A stretch of DNA of 64,000 nucleotides from Nocardia altamirensis NBRC 108246 (GTDB lineage: Bacteria; Actinomycetota; Actinomycetes; Mycobacteriales; Mycobacteriaceae), in the NCBI RefSeq assembly GCF_001612685.1, contig NZ_BDAY01000011.1:124001-188000 (forward strand), read 5' to 3'. Positions 49,007 through 58,382 of this stretch are shown in pieces (positions within the stretch are counted from its first letter, which is position 1; each line of letters begins with the position of its first letter). Below the pieces are notes generated by a model. The model did not search any database and was not told the DNA's origin. It saw nothing but the letters and a program-made list of their open reading frames with translations. The translations under genes and the position numbers were made by a program.

Positions 49007-49966
49007 CTACTTCGGTGCGGTCTCGGCGGCGAAGGACAGGATCAGGTCGGTGGTGCGTTGCGGGTCTTCGAGCATGGGGGTGTGGCCGACGCCGGGGAGC
49101 ATCTCGATGCGGACGCCGGGGATGATCCGGTAGTCCTCGGCGCTCGCGGAGCGGACGCGGCCGTCCTCGCTGCCGAAGATCACGAGGACAGGGCGGCCGA
49201 TGCTCGCCAGCCGGTCCGGGAGCGATCTTTCGCCGGTGTAGCGGCGAGATTCCTTGGGAGACTCGGTGAATGAGCGGTAGGTCATGCCGCGCACGCCGGC
49301 CACGATGGCGTCGGGGACGGCGATGTCGCGGGTGAACGCGGTGGACAGGCCCGCGCGGATGCGGCTGTCGGTGCGGAACTGCCAGAGCAGTTCGCCGAGG
49401 ACGGGCACCGCAACCAAGCGGGTGATCAGGCTCTGTTGGATCGCGGAGGCTGGGTTCGGCGGGGAGTCGATGAGGGTCAGCGCGGTGACCAGGTCGGGGC
49501 GTTGTTCGGCGAGGGAGGTGGCGACGAGCCCGCCCATCGAGTGGCCGATGACGGCCGCTTTCGTGACGCCGAGTTTGTCGAGCACTGCCGCCGCGCGACG
49601 TGCCTGGGACGGCATGTCGTAGCCCGCAGTGGGTTTCGCGGAGGAGCCGTGGCCGAGCAGGTCCAGGCGGATCACGCGGTAGTGCTCGGCTAGGGCGGGC
49701 ACGATCGAATCCCACCAGTCGACCGAACTGGCGTAGCCGTGAATCAGGAGCAGTGCGGGGGCACCGGCGGGACCGTCTTCGACGACGTGCACGTCACCAT
49801 CAGGGAGTTGCACGATGCGCTCCCCTGCTGCGGCCGCCGTCTGCTGGGACACCACCACCGTGTGCACCGCGAGCGCCGCGGCGACGGCCACGACCACACC
49901 GAGCCCGATCACCCACAGTTTCCTCCGTCTCGAGACCCCCACCTGGTCAGTTCCGCCGGTCGACAT
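49007..49966 (-). CDS. Alpha/beta hydrolase with N-terminal membrane anchor
   Basis: 319 residues. A hydrophobic helix (KLWVIGLGVVVAVAAALAVHTVVV, about residues 16-39) acts as signal anchor. Then HGYASSVDWWD (oxyanion loop), DLLGHGSS, the nucleophile GHSMGG, an Asp in GSEDGRV, and the catalytic His in GVGHTPML make a full Ser-Asp-His triad. It is probably an extracytoplasmic esterase or lipase-like enzyme. Single gene; its start is 46 bp from the next hairpin. Confidence 0.86.
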   Translation of the reverse strand: MSTGGTDQVGVSRRRKLWVIGLGVVVAVAAALAVHTVVVSQQTAAAAGERIVQLPDGDVHVVEDGPAGAPALLLIHGYASSVDWWDSIVPALAEHYRVIRLDLLGHGSSAKPTAGYDMPSQARRAAAVLDKLGVTKAAVIGHSMGGLVATSLAEQRPDLVTALTLIDSPPNPASAIQQSLITRLVAVPVLGELLWQFRTDSRIRAGLSTAFTRDIAVPDAIVAGVRGMTYRSFTESPKESRRYTGERSLPDRLASIGRPVLVIFGSEDGRVRSASAEDYRIIPGVRIEMLPGVGHTPMLEDPQRTTDLILSFAAETAPK

Positions 49967-50146
49967 CGCGCCCCCTCGTTCGGTCTATGCCGCACAGTAG
50001 TTGGCGCAGCAGGCCACAGGCAGGACATCATCACGGGTCTGCCGCCAAATCGACCACCACGTCCGCTCGCCAACGGGACATCAGCGAGCCGTCACCCGCG
50101 TGTCGCCACCGCTATGTCCCGTTCGGCGACTGGTGCATTCGGGACT

Positions 50147-50192
50147 GGGACATGGCTGAGCGGTCGGACGGGTGCCGTCTCAGCCATGTCCC
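50147..50192. terminator. Hairpin terminator
   Basis: GGGACATGGCTGAG pairs perfectly with CTCAGCCATGTCCC (14 bp, 18-nt loop). It lies just downstream of the small membrane ORF at 50210. Its arm shares GGGACA-x-GGCT-x-AG with the terminator at 4289-4340. Confidence 0.65.
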
Positions 50193-50209
50193 GGTCGCGG
50201 GGTCTGTAT

Positions 50210-50308
50210 CTACTGGGCCGAGTCGGTGGCGGCGGCGACCGCGGCGACCAGGCCGAGGGCGACCGCACCGAGGAGTACGACGGCCGAGATGATCTTGAGA
50301 ACCTTCAT
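50210..50308 (-). CDS. 32-residue single-helix membrane peptide
   Basis: The ORF MKVLKIISAVVLLGAVALGLV is one membrane helix or uncleaved signal sequence with a short tail ending TDSAQ. GGAG lies about seven bases before the ATG, and a terminator follows. It is too short for family assignment; its basic start, helix and RBS argue for a real micro-protein. Confidence 0.5.
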   Translation of the reverse strand: MKVLKIISAVVLLGAVALGLVAAVAAATDSAQ

Positions 50309-50610
50309 CACAACGCTCCAATCAGTCCGTATCGAATGAGGAACTGCGCCGCGACGTTGCGGCACCGGTACTTCAGCGATCCTGGCGAAGCAGGCATGCC
50401 GTGGTCGAGGCGCATGCGCGAGAGCATTCGGGCCGCGGGGCCGGTGAATGTCCGGACGTGACACTACAACGTCGACACCGAAAACCTTGGGACCCAGTCC
50501 GTCTCAGCCGGTGCTCGGCGACCTGTCCACTGACTGAGACGACCTTGGGCAGATGCATGAACTCGAGGCCGATCTCCTGAGAGATCGCCCAGTGACGCGG
50601 ATCGTTTCAG
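50309..50610. other. Gene-free stretch
   Basis: 302 bp between divergent genes, so it holds two promoters. One partial inverted repeat (GTCTCAG near 50501 with CTGAGAC near 50534, flanked by CCTTGG copies) is present. I see no gene or known site. Confidence 0.4.
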
Positions 50611-52443
50611 GTGGCAACGTCACAGAGCGTGACTAATGCGGCACGGCGTCCCGGACGGTCGGATAAACAGCGTAAACGGGAACGAAATCACCGACGAAAT
50701 GGTTGGGCGGCAACGGTTGTGCTGACAGTCGCAGCCGCCGGTCTGGTGCCGCCCGGAGTGGCAACGGCGGACGTGCCGCCGACCTCGGTAGCGACCGATC
50801 GGCAGGAGGAGCAGCTCGCGACTCGTGACGGAATCGCGGTGTCCTACGTGAGTTTCCGGCTGCCACTGCCCGCGAACGCGGCACCGCATCCGGAATCCTG
50901 TGATCGCGCAGGCTTCCTGCGGTATCGGCCGGTCGGCGGGCCGGAGAACTCCAGCGACGCGGACGCGGTGGTCGTGCAGCAGCAGGGATTGGGCGGCGGC
51001 GCCGTCAATTCCGAAGGCGTCGCGGGCAATACCGTGCGCTCGGCGAAATCACTCGGCCGCAACATCGAATTCTGGTCGCTGGCCCGGCGTGGCGCGTGCT
51101 TGGATGAGACAGTCGGGTTCGACTACGCGCTGCGCACCGGCAACTACTTGGACGCCGTCGACTACTACTTCAACGGCATGCCCATCGACGGCCGCACCTT
51201 CCCCGGGATCAAGGCCTCGCAGGACCTGCCGCTGCTCGACTCGTTCGGCGTCGAGCGGGTGATCCGCGACCAGTACGAGATCATGCTGCACGAAATGCCG
51301 GATCAGGCGCTGCGGCAACGCAAATACATCTGCACCGGGATCTCGATGGGCGGGATGGTCACCGGGTTCTTCTCCGACTGGGACTTCGACGGCAACCCGG
51401 CCACGCAGGCCGACGCGGGATTCAACCAGTGCGCCGCCTACGCCGCCCAGGATTCGATGGTGTCCTCGGACCCGGCCGCAATCCAGAACACGCCGTTCTT
51501 CCGCGATGTCACCGAGGCCCTGACCGGGCCGACCAACCACGTGCTCAAGGCCGGCTTCGACAGCGGGGTGCTGCCGATGCGCACCTTCGGCCCGATCCCG
51601 GTGATCGGCACCAAGGCGTTCCTGCTCTACCGATTGGCCGGTCTCGCTGCGCATCTCGCACCCGACGAGGAAAGCCAGCTGCTGGCGCACATTCACGATC
51701 CGGAGGTCGAGTCGACGCTGACCACCATGTTCGGTCAGAGCTGGGCGGCGGTGGCCAGTGGTGGGGCGAACGGTGAGGGCACGATCCGGGATTACCGGTT
51801 CACCAATGCCGCGCTGCTCGGCACGTTCATCGACAACAATTCCGGTAACTTCGCGCTGCTCCAGCAGGGTGTCGGCGCGCTGTCGGGCGGTCCGGTGGCG
51901 GAGAAGACCTTCCCGAATCATGGTGGTCTGACGCAGGTTCCGGTGCTCGGCAACTACCTGCGGATGAGCGCGGGCCCGCAGACGCGGGTCGCGCCGACCG
52001 ATCGCACCGCGCTCTACACCTGGCGCAACTACAACGACGTGGTCGGTGTGCCGTGGACCGCGCCGAGCCGCGAGGTGGCCGACATCCACGAGGTGGCACG
52101 GCAACTCGGCACCGGCGCGCCGACGGCGTACTGGGAGACCTACTTTCCGCTGCGGATGGTCATCGACCTCGGTGCCGGCATGGGCGGTGCACGCAGCGGT
52201 GACATGGTGAATCTGCGCTACCACAACATGAGTCGGACCAAGCCGAACTTCGTCGCCTACGCGGGCGACAGCGTCGTCCAATACGGTGTCGGCACATGGA
52301 TTCCGACGCCGCCCACTGCGCAGATCGAGCAGCTGCCCGGCTACACCCACGTCGACACGATCGGCGCTGCGGCCGTGCAGAACAACGGAAAGCCTGATTA
52401 CAGTGGTCAATACCTGGCCGAGTTCATTCGCAGCCTGACCTGA
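50611..52443 (+). CDS. Secreted hydrolase-like protein of unknown function
   Basis: 610 residues. A long signal peptide (basic RPGRSDKQRKRERNHRRNG, then WAATVVLTVAAAGLVPPGVATA) precedes the mature protein. YICTGISMGGMVTGFFSDWDFDGNP has the G-x-S-x-G nucleophile elbow of alpha/beta hydrolases, and HVDTIG near the end is a candidate catalytic His. The family is not one I can name. GTG 50611 has only a weak SD; GTG 50629 is possible. The terminator for the gene is not obvious. Confidence 0.72.
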   Translation: MATSQSVTNAARRPGRSDKQRKRERNHRRNGWAATVVLTVAAAGLVPPGVATADVPPTSVATDRQEEQLATRDGIAVSYVSFRLPLPANAAPHPESCDRAGFLRYRPVGGPENSSDADAVVVQQQGLGGGAVNSEGVAGNTVRSAKSLGRNIEFWSLARRGACLDETVGFDYALRTGNYLDAVDYYFNGMPIDGRTFPGIKASQDLPLLDSFGVERVIRDQYEIMLHEMPDQALRQRKYICTGISMGGMVTGFFSDWDFDGNPATQADAGFNQCAAYAAQDSMVSSDPAAIQNTPFFRDVTEALTGPTNHVLKAGFDSGVLPMRTFGPIPVIGTKAFLLYRLAGLAAHLAPDEESQLLAHIHDPEVESTLTTMFGQSWAAVASGGANGEGTIRDYRFTNAALLGTFIDNNSGNFALLQQGVGALSGGPVAEKTFPNHGGLTQVPVLGNYLRMSAGPQTRVAPTDRTALYTWRNYNDVVGVPWTAPSREVADIHEVARQLGTGAPTAYWETYFPLRMVIDLGAGMGGARSGDMVNLRYHNMSRTKPNFVAYAGDSVVQYGVGTWIPTPPTAQIEQLPGYTHVDTIGAAAVQNNGKPDYSGQYLAEFIRSLT

Positions 52444-52485
52444 CCGGCCTGGGCGGCGGTGGGCAGGCCGCCGCCCAGGTTTCGG

Positions 52486-53307
52486 TTATCCGAGTACTTC
52501 GCGCAGCCGCACGGCGAAAGCCGCCGGGTCGTCCACGAATCCGACGTGCCCGCCGGGGAACATCGTGGGATAGCCGTCGAGCTGAGCGGTCAGCGCACGC
52601 ACACTGCGATCGCAGAACTGGTCGGCGGAGTCGTCGCCGAGGCCGATCAGCAGGCGCGCGGGCGTTGCGCGCAGTACCGCGAGATCCGGTGCGAACGTGT
52701 TGGTTCCGCGGATCTCGTGCGCGAACCAGAAGGCGTCACTGGCGAGGTCCGCCGGATCGCGGTCGCCGCCGAACATCTGCTCGAGCACCGGCTCCGGCAG
52801 CGGGATATTGGCGATGGCGAAGAACTTCCGCCAGGTGCCGAGCACATCCCCGGATGCGTAGGTGGCGACGAGATCGGCTGTGCCCGCGTTCAATTCGTCG
52901 ATGTTGTCGAACACCGTGTGCAGCGGGGGTTCGTGCGCGATCGCGGTGGTGACGAGGTCGGGCCTGGCCTGCACCAGGGCGAGTGTGGTCACCGCGCCGC
53001 CGCTGGAGCCGAAGACCGCCGCGGGTCCGGCATCGAGGTGGGTGATGAGCCGCGCCAGGTCGTCGGCGCGCAGCTGCGGCGTGGAGTCCTGGCCGGGGTC
53101 GTCGAGCACGCTGCCGTGGTGGCCGCGCGGGTCCGTGGTGAGCACGGTGTAGTCGGTCGCGAGCAACTCGGCCAGCGGCGCGAAGGCCGCGGCGGCCATC
53201 GGCGCGCCGACCAGTACGACCAGCGGTCCGCTGCCGCGCACTTCGTAGTACAGCCGGGCGCCGGGTACGTCGAGCGTGTGTGCCGCGACGGACGAGATCT
53301 GAGTCAT
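52486..53307 (-). CDS. Alpha/beta hydrolase, target of divergent TetR
   Basis: 273 residues from ATG 53307 (RBS GAGGAG). It has YYEVRGSGPLVVLVGAP, the nucleophile AVFGSSGGAVTTLALVQARPDLV (FGSSGG), and the final His in FPGGHVGFVDDP. It is paralogous to the hydrolase at 54037 across the TetR gene, sharing YYEVRGSGP, FG-S-SGGAV and FPGGH. Substrates are unknown. Confidence 0.86.
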   Translation of the reverse strand: MTQISSVAAHTLDVPGARLYYEVRGSGPLVVLVGAPMAAAAFAPLAELLATDYTVLTTDPRGHHGSVLDDPGQDSTPQLRADDLARLITHLDAGPAAVFGSSGGAVTTLALVQARPDLVTTAIAHEPPLHTVFDNIDELNAGTADLVATYASGDVLGTWRKFFAIANIPLPEPVLEQMFGGDRDPADLASDAFWFAHEIRGTNTFAPDLAVLRATPARLLIGLGDDSADQFCDRSVRALTAQLDGYPTMFPGGHVGFVDDPAAFAVRLREVLG

Positions 53308-53410
53308 GGTTCTCCTCGGAGTAAAGCGTGTCCGCACTGTCGACGGCGGCTGCGCTCGGAACTCATCGCTACCTGGCGGATTCGTGCGCGACTTGCCAAA
53401 GCTAATATCT

Positions 53411-53426
53411 CTAGTTTATAAACTAG
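53411..53426. promoter_or_regulatory. Perfect 16-bp palindrome, TetR operator
   Basis: CTAGTTTATAAACTAG is fully self-complementary and AT-rich in GC-rich DNA. It lies 24 bp upstream of the TetR start and about 100 bp upstream of the divergent hydrolase start. Half-site copies (ACTAG, CCTAGTT) follow. This is the expected autorepression operator. Confidence 0.72.
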
Positions 53427-53449
53427 TAGTCCTAGTTTTGGAGGGAACC

Positions 53450-54040
53450 ATGATGGCACGGGCTGGACTCACCGTCGAGCGCATCACGCGCACCGCGGCC
53501 GATCTCGCGGACGAGATCGGCTTCGACAACGTCACCATGTCCGGACTGGCGAAGACCTTCGGCGTCAAGGACGCCAGTCTCTACTCGCACGTCAAGAACC
53601 TCCAGGAGCTGCGCGCTCGGGTCGCGATGCTGGCCGCGGTCGAGAAGACCGACCTGATCGCCGACGCCGTCGCGGGCCGGGCCGGGCGCGACGCCTTGGC
53701 CGCGTTCGCGCACGCGTGGCGGGACTACGCGCTGAAATATCCGGGCCGATATGCCGCGACCCAGTCGCCCATGCCACCCGGACTGGCCGACGCCAACCCC
53801 GGCGCGCTGCGCGCCATCGAACTCACCTACGCCATGCTGCGCGCCTACGGCCTGACCGAACCGGACCTCACCGACGCGGTTCGCTTGCTGCGCAGCACCT
53901 TTCACGGCTACACCGCGCTCGAGGCGAGCGGCGGCTTCGGCGACTCCCGCGACACAGCGGTCTCCTGGGAAAGCGTCATCGACGCCCTGCACGTCGCACT
54001 CGAGCGGTGGCCGTCTCGCGAGCACAAGGAAACGACATGA
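53450..54040 (+). CDS. TetR-family transcriptional regulator
   Basis: 196 residues from ATG 53450 (GGAGGG upstream). The HTH reads VERITRTAADLADEIGFDNVTMSGLAKTFGVKDASLYSHVKNLQELR, and the C-terminal domain, with FHGYTALEASGGFG, is of the TetR C-33-like type. It overlaps the next hydrolase by ATGA and is divergent from the other hydrolase, so it sits between two related genes with a shared operator. Confidence 0.92.
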   Translation: MMARAGLTVERITRTAADLADEIGFDNVTMSGLAKTFGVKDASLYSHVKNLQELRARVAMLAAVEKTDLIADAVAGRAGRDALAAFAHAWRDYALKYPGRYAATQSPMPPGLADANPGALRAIELTYAMLRAYGLTEPDLTDAVRLLRSTFHGYTALEASGGFGDSRDTAVSWESVIDALHVALERWPSREHKETT

Positions 54041-54876
54041 GATCCGACTATCTGAAGGTGCCCGGCGCGACCCTCTACTACGAGGTCCGCGGCAGCGGGC
54101 CGGTCTTACTGCTCCTGCCCGGCAGCGGCGGCGATGCGGGCGTCTTCGATCCACTCGCCGCGATTCTCGCCGAGCATTTCACGGTCGTCACGGCAGATCC
54201 GCGCGGCTACTCCCGCAGTGCGCTCGACGGCGATCCGGTCGATCAGCAAGTCGAGGTGCTGCGTGACGATGCTTATCGACTGCTCGAAACACTCACGCCC
54301 GCAGGGGAAGACGCCTACGTCTTCGGCGGAAGCGGTGGCGCGGTGGTTGCCCTCGACCTGCTTGCCAGGCACCCCGAACGACTGCGGCTGGTCGTCGCCC
54401 ACGAACCGCCGAGCTTCGCGGTGCTCCCGGATGCCGCCGCGCACAAGGCATTCGTCGACGAGGTGTATGCGCTGTTCCGCACCGAAGGCGTCGCTGCGGC
54501 GGGCGCCCGGTTCGTCGACGGTATCGGCGGCACCATGCGGCCCATGCCCGACCCGGCCGAATTGCCGCCGCGCGCAGCCGAGATGGTGCGTCGCCTGTTC
54601 GCCAACGCGGCGCCGATGATGGCGCACGAACTGCGCCCGATCACCTCGTATGTCCCCGACCTGACTGCACTGGCCCGCGTCGCCGACCGCCTGGTGCTCG
54701 GTGCCGGGCGGGAAAGTCGCGGTCACCTCCCCTACCGGCCCGCGGCCGCAATGGCCGAACAGCTCGGCATTGCCCTCACCGAATTCCCCGGCGGGCACAG
54801 CGGATTCACCGACCAGCCCGCCGAATGCGCAGCGCTGCTGCTCGACCTGTTGGCTGCCGCGCGAACGCTTACTTGA
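54037..54876 (+). CDS. Alpha/beta hydrolase, cotranscribed with TetR
   Basis: 279 residues, ATG overlapping the TetR stop. YYEVRGSGPVLLLLPGSGGDAGVFD (oxyanion), DPRGYSRS, the nucleophile FGGSGGAVVALDLLARHPERLRL, and final His in FPGGHSGFTDQP. Compared with its paralogue at 52486 the nucleophile elbow is GGSGG. Probably a detoxifying or catabolic esterase induced by a ligand of the TetR protein. Confidence 0.87.
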   Translation: MRSDYLKVPGATLYYEVRGSGPVLLLLPGSGGDAGVFDPLAAILAEHFTVVTADPRGYSRSALDGDPVDQQVEVLRDDAYRLLETLTPAGEDAYVFGGSGGAVVALDLLARHPERLRLVVAHEPPSFAVLPDAAAHKAFVDEVYALFRTEGVAAAGARFVDGIGGTMRPMPDPAELPPRAAEMVRRLFANAAPMMAHELRPITSYVPDLTALARVADRLVLGAGRESRGHLPYRPAAAMAEQLGIALTEFPGGHSGFTDQPAECAALLLDLLAAARTLT

Positions 54877-54977
54877 CCAGTGTCGTAACCGGTTCCATCT
54901 CCAACCGCCGCAACAACTCCAGCCCGGACCCGCGTACGCACCGGGCCGATCGCGTACGGCACCAGTGATCGCGCCTC

Positions 54978-56189
54978 CTACTTCACCTGCGCCGCAGCCG
55001 GTTCCGTGCGCCGCCACTGCGGGATCGACAAGTAGGTCGCCGCACGCAGCACCCATTCGACCGGGCCGTACTTGTGGGTGCGCAACCACCAGCTACTCAG
55101 CGCGAGTTGCGCGGCGTAGGTGAGCAGCGCGATGCCGATGACACCTGCGGGCGGGACCTTGTCGACCAGAGCGAAGCCGTAGCCGGTGTAGACCACCATG
55201 AGCACGATCGACTGGCCGATATAGTTCGTGGCCGCCATTCGGCCTGCCGGAGCGAGTTTTTCGACGAACCGTGCGGTGCGTGGCGATCGGGTCAGGCAGA
55301 TGATGCCCGCGATGTAAGCGGCGGTCATCAACGGGTTGACCAGTTCTTGCACGCCGGCCCAGAAGACCGGGCGGTCGAGCCAGTTCATCGAGTGCGCGAA
55401 GGTGACCGCAGAAACCGGAAGGCCGATCACCAGACCACCGGTCAGGACGCGAGGCGCCCAGCGCCCCAGCGTGTCTCGGTCGGTGAACAGTTCACGCTTG
55501 CCTGCCGCCATGCCGATCAGGAACATGCCCAGGCTGGTCACGCCCTGGGTGAACCAGATCAACGCCATGAACCCTGGCGCCAACGCCAGCTGATTGGCGA
55601 ACGTATCGCCGAAACCGCCGGTGTATCCGCTGTGCATGTCGTTGAAGTCGAAGAACTTGCCGAATGCCGCGAGGTCGTTGCCGTCGCCGGGAATGAAGAG
55701 CCAAACGGACCACACCGCGTACAGCACAATGCCGGTGATCACCGCGGTCCGCGGCCGCAGCTTCTTCAGCGTGATCAGGATCAGGCAGAGGAACGCGTAC
55801 AGCGTGAGGATGTCGCCGACCCACAGCAGGAACACGTGCGCGAGCCCGATCGCCAGCAGCGCGGCGCAGCGGCGCAGCAGCCTCGCGTTCGCCGAGGCGC
55901 CTGCTCGCTGCGCCGCCGCGATCTGCAAGGTGAACGAGTATCCGAACAGGAACGCGAACAGCAGATAGAACCGGCCGGCGAACAGGGCGTCGACGATTCC
56001 TTGCACCGCGTTGTCGACCGGGCCGTCGAACCGCAGCTGCGGATCGTCGTTCGCGCCGGTGAACGACCACAGCGTGGTCGCGACGATGACATTGGTGATG
56101 AGGATGCCGAACAGCGCGAACCCGCGCAGGGTGTCGACCTCCGCGATCCGTCGGCCCGATGCGAGGGTGGGGGCTGCGGCTCCGGTCAT
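54978..56189 (-). CDS. DUF418 family membrane protein
   Basis: 403 residues with about eight to ten membrane helices. It starts EVDTLRGFALFGILITNVI, the DUF418 opening, and ends with the C-terminal DUF418 domain (MAATNYIGQSIVLMVVYTGYGFAL, then LALSSWWLRTHKYGPVEWVLRAATY), where HKYGPVEWVLR is the family signature. These YeiB-like proteins are of unknown function. Single gene. Confidence 0.9.
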   Translation of the reverse strand: MTGAAAPTLASGRRIAEVDTLRGFALFGILITNVIVATTLWSFTGANDDPQLRFDGPVDNAVQGIVDALFAGRFYLLFAFLFGYSFTLQIAAAQRAGASANARLLRRCAALLAIGLAHVFLLWVGDILTLYAFLCLILITLKKLRPRTAVITGIVLYAVWSVWLFIPGDGNDLAAFGKFFDFNDMHSGYTGGFGDTFANQLALAPGFMALIWFTQGVTSLGMFLIGMAAGKRELFTDRDTLGRWAPRVLTGGLVIGLPVSAVTFAHSMNWLDRPVFWAGVQELVNPLMTAAYIAGIICLTRSPRTARFVEKLAPAGRMAATNYIGQSIVLMVVYTGYGFALVDKVPPAGVIGIALLTYAAQLALSSWWLRTHKYGPVEWVLRAATYLSIPQWRRTEPAAAQVK

Positions 56190-56308
56190 ATCGCTGACCG
56201 TAATGTCCGCATAGTGAGCACCGCGTCCCTCGACGGAACGATGACCGGGGTGATCCGGCGAACTCGCGACAGCGACCTGCGGCGTATTGACAATCGACCC
56301 GAGGTCGA

Positions 56309-57064
56309 TCAGGTCAGGTCGGCGACCTCCAGATAGATCTGCCGCTCGATGCCGATGTCGGCGAGGAAGCCGGCGGCGGCCGGGGTCGACGGGAACGCCG
56401 CGACCGCGAGTTCCCCTGCGCGCAAACGTATCCCGGTGAACTCGCGCGGGCCGAGGATGATCGGCTGTGCGTGCTGGAATTCGGTGGGCGCTGCGCCGTC
56501 AGGCAGCGGCTCGCCGAGCATGTCGGTCACCGTGCCCGGGATGAGGCGGGCCGCGACGATCTGCTCGAAACTGGGTTTGCTGCTGATGTGGTGCGCGAGG
56601 TACATCCGGTCGGACCGTCCGAAACACAGGTGGGTCAGCATCGCGTTGCGGTGGTCACGGTCGGCGGCGAGCTCGGCGAAGTAGACGACCCGGCGCACCG
56701 TGGCGACCACATCGTTGGCGACCGGGATGCCGCCGCGTTCCCGCCTGCCACGGATCAACGTGCCACGGAAGGACGTGCGCGGATGCGCGCCTGCCGGGTC
56801 CAGCTCCGCGATCGGGAATTCCTCGGGCTCGAAGGTGTGCACCTCGGTAAAACCGACCCGTCGGTCCGCTCCGAGCGCCCTGCCGCCACGCTCGTCGAAG
56901 TCGACGGCGAGCAGCACCTGAAAGTTGTGTGGGGCGTCGAACGACGGCCGATACGACAGATAGCAGTCGAGACCGGTACCGAAAACGACCATGCCGCGCG
57001 TACCTGCACTCGCTGCCATCGCAGACCGATGGTGCCCAGGCGCACGAATATGTATTGCGCTCAT
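56309..57064 (-). CDS. Hypothetical protein
   Basis: 251 residues from ATG 57064 (AAGGAG upstream). It is beta-rich, with RGMVVFGTGLDCYLSYRPSFDAPHNFQVLLAVDFDERG early and FGRSDRMYLAHHISSKPSFEQIVAARL in the middle. There is no signal peptide or membrane helix, and I do not recognise the family. Conserved-looking, single gene. Confidence 0.68.
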   Translation of the reverse strand: MSAIHIRAPGHHRSAMAASAGTRGMVVFGTGLDCYLSYRPSFDAPHNFQVLLAVDFDERGGRALGADRRVGFTEVHTFEPEEFPIAELDPAGAHPRTSFRGTLIRGRRERGGIPVANDVVATVRRVVYFAELAADRDHRNAMLTHLCFGRSDRMYLAHHISSKPSFEQIVAARLIPGTVTDMLGEPLPDGAAPTEFQHAQPIILGPREFTGIRLRAGELAVAAFPSTPAAAGFLADIGIERQIYLEVADLT

Positions 57065-57329
57065 GAAAGCTCCTTTCACGCCACCCTCAGGCTGGCAAGA
57101 AATTCCGCAACTGCCATGAGTGCCCCACTACTCGAATCCCGTGCCACCCCTACTCGCGTGCGCCGGGCGAAACGTTGACCGCCCCGTACCCACCTGCGTT
57201 CGATGCTCGTGGCCGGATCAGGCCACCCATCAGGATGGCCGGATCAAGGGAGGTGCGGCGCCATCGGTTCGTAGAACAGTGGCTGTGGCGGCAAGTACGC
57301 GGTGAAGTCACCCCGAGAAGGAACCCACG

Positions 57330-57953
57330 ATGTACGACCAAACCACCTATCCCCGACCACCTTCCGGGCATGGACCGCGAAGCTCCCGCTGGGCCGTGGC
57401 GCTACTGACGCTGCTGACCTGCCTCAGCTTCGGAGCCATCGCGTACGCCACCACACCGGCTCCCACCGTGCTCGGCCTCGGCTTTGCCGCCGAACAGTCG
57501 TCAACGGCAGGGCCGGCGGATGGGCCGAACTGCCTCGGCCCCGACGTAGGCCCACCGCCGGCCCGCCCCCAAACGGATCCGCCGCCCACCGTTTCCAAGA
57601 GCGACCCACCGCCATGCAATCTCCACGCCGGGCCCGTTTGCCGCGACGACAGCAGAGAAGGATCCATCGAACCTCGCCGCTTGATGAGCGTGACTTGCCT
57701 CGACCCGACCACCTGCCCGCCACCCCAGGTCACAGTTCACCGGCCCACGCATTGCACCGATCCGACTAGTTGCCCACCACCGCCCCGCGCCGCGACTCAC
57801 CGGCCCAGCGCGCACTGCACCGATCCGACCACTTGCCCGCCACCACCCGTGGTCGCCCAGTTCACCAGGGGTGATGAACCGAAGTGCGTGCTCGGCGCGC
57901 CGAATGGGGGTATCTGCCCGCCGCCGCCCGGGAAATTCGAGGTGTCGGTATAG
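57330..57953 (+). CDS. Secreted or anchored protein with repeated C-x-D-P-T-x-C-P-P-P motifs
   Basis: 207 residues, RBS GAAGGA. An N-terminal hydrophobic helix (WAVALLTLLTCLSFGAIAYATT) is a signal sequence or anchor. The rest is Pro-, Thr- and Cys-rich: CLDPTTCPPPQ, CTDPTSCPPPP and CTDPTTCPPPP recur about every 20 residues, with a variant GGICPPPPG at the end. The Cys pairs could form disulfides or bind metal. I know no named family; it looks like an extracellular low-complexity protein. Confidence 0.7.
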   Translation: MYDQTTYPRPPSGHGPRSSRWAVALLTLLTCLSFGAIAYATTPAPTVLGLGFAAEQSSTAGPADGPNCLGPDVGPPPARPQTDPPPTVSKSDPPPCNLHAGPVCRDDSREGSIEPRRLMSVTCLDPTTCPPPQVTVHRPTHCTDPTSCPPPPRAATHRPSAHCTDPTTCPPPPVVAQFTRGDEPKCVLGAPNGGICPPPPGKFEVSV

Positions 57954-58077
57954 GCCAGTCCGTCCTGCGTGGACCGCGCGACGGGCATCGACGCGGAGGC
58001 AAGGACGGCTCGGATCCGGACTCGTTCCGTTGGTCCGCACTGGTTCTGGGCGTCCAGAAGGGGTGCGGAATTCGGAG

Positions 58078-58111
58078 CTGAGGCGGGGCAGGCCTCGTTT
58101 GCCCGCCTCAG
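58078..58111. terminator. Hairpin terminator
   Basis: CTGAGGCGGG pairs perfectly with CCCGCCTCAG (10 bp, 14-nt loop), between the Cys-repeat gene and the family B repeat copy 2 in the gene-free stretch 57954-58382. Confidence 0.6.
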
Positions 58112-58120
58112 GGATAGCAG

Positions 58121-58230
58121 CGATCCCGAAACGTGGGATCGAAGGGATGGTTGCGCGCCGAGTGGGAACTGGTGGCGGGGGCTTCTCGGGCGATGCCGCC
58201 ACCAGTTCCCAGTGATCAACCGACCAACTC
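58121..58230 (+). repeat. Structured dispersed repeat, family B, copy 2
   Basis: 110 nt, same length as copy 1. Stem 1 is CGATCCC/GGGATCG where copy 1 has CAATCCC/GGGATTG: an A-T pair replaced by a G-C pair, a compensatory change. Stem 2 (58163-58178 with 58196-58211) and its 17-nt loop are identical to copy 1, and the tail differs by one base just beyond it. Confidence 0.85.
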
Positions 58231-58382
58231 CAGAACGGGCGCGGCATCCTCCGGCTGGTCGGCGACGGCCCGGAGGTGCGCGCACCTCGGAAGTTCGTGC
58301 GCGGCAGCGTCGTCCCGTCGACGTGATCCGCTGCTGCAGCTATGTAATCAGTTGTGCGGGCACCAGATGCGGCCCCGGCACG

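Noticed and set aside
57501..58285. Long minus-strand frames across 57501-58285
   Set aside because: They cross the family B repeat and hairpins and are antisense to the Cys-repeat gene; no family, no RBS.
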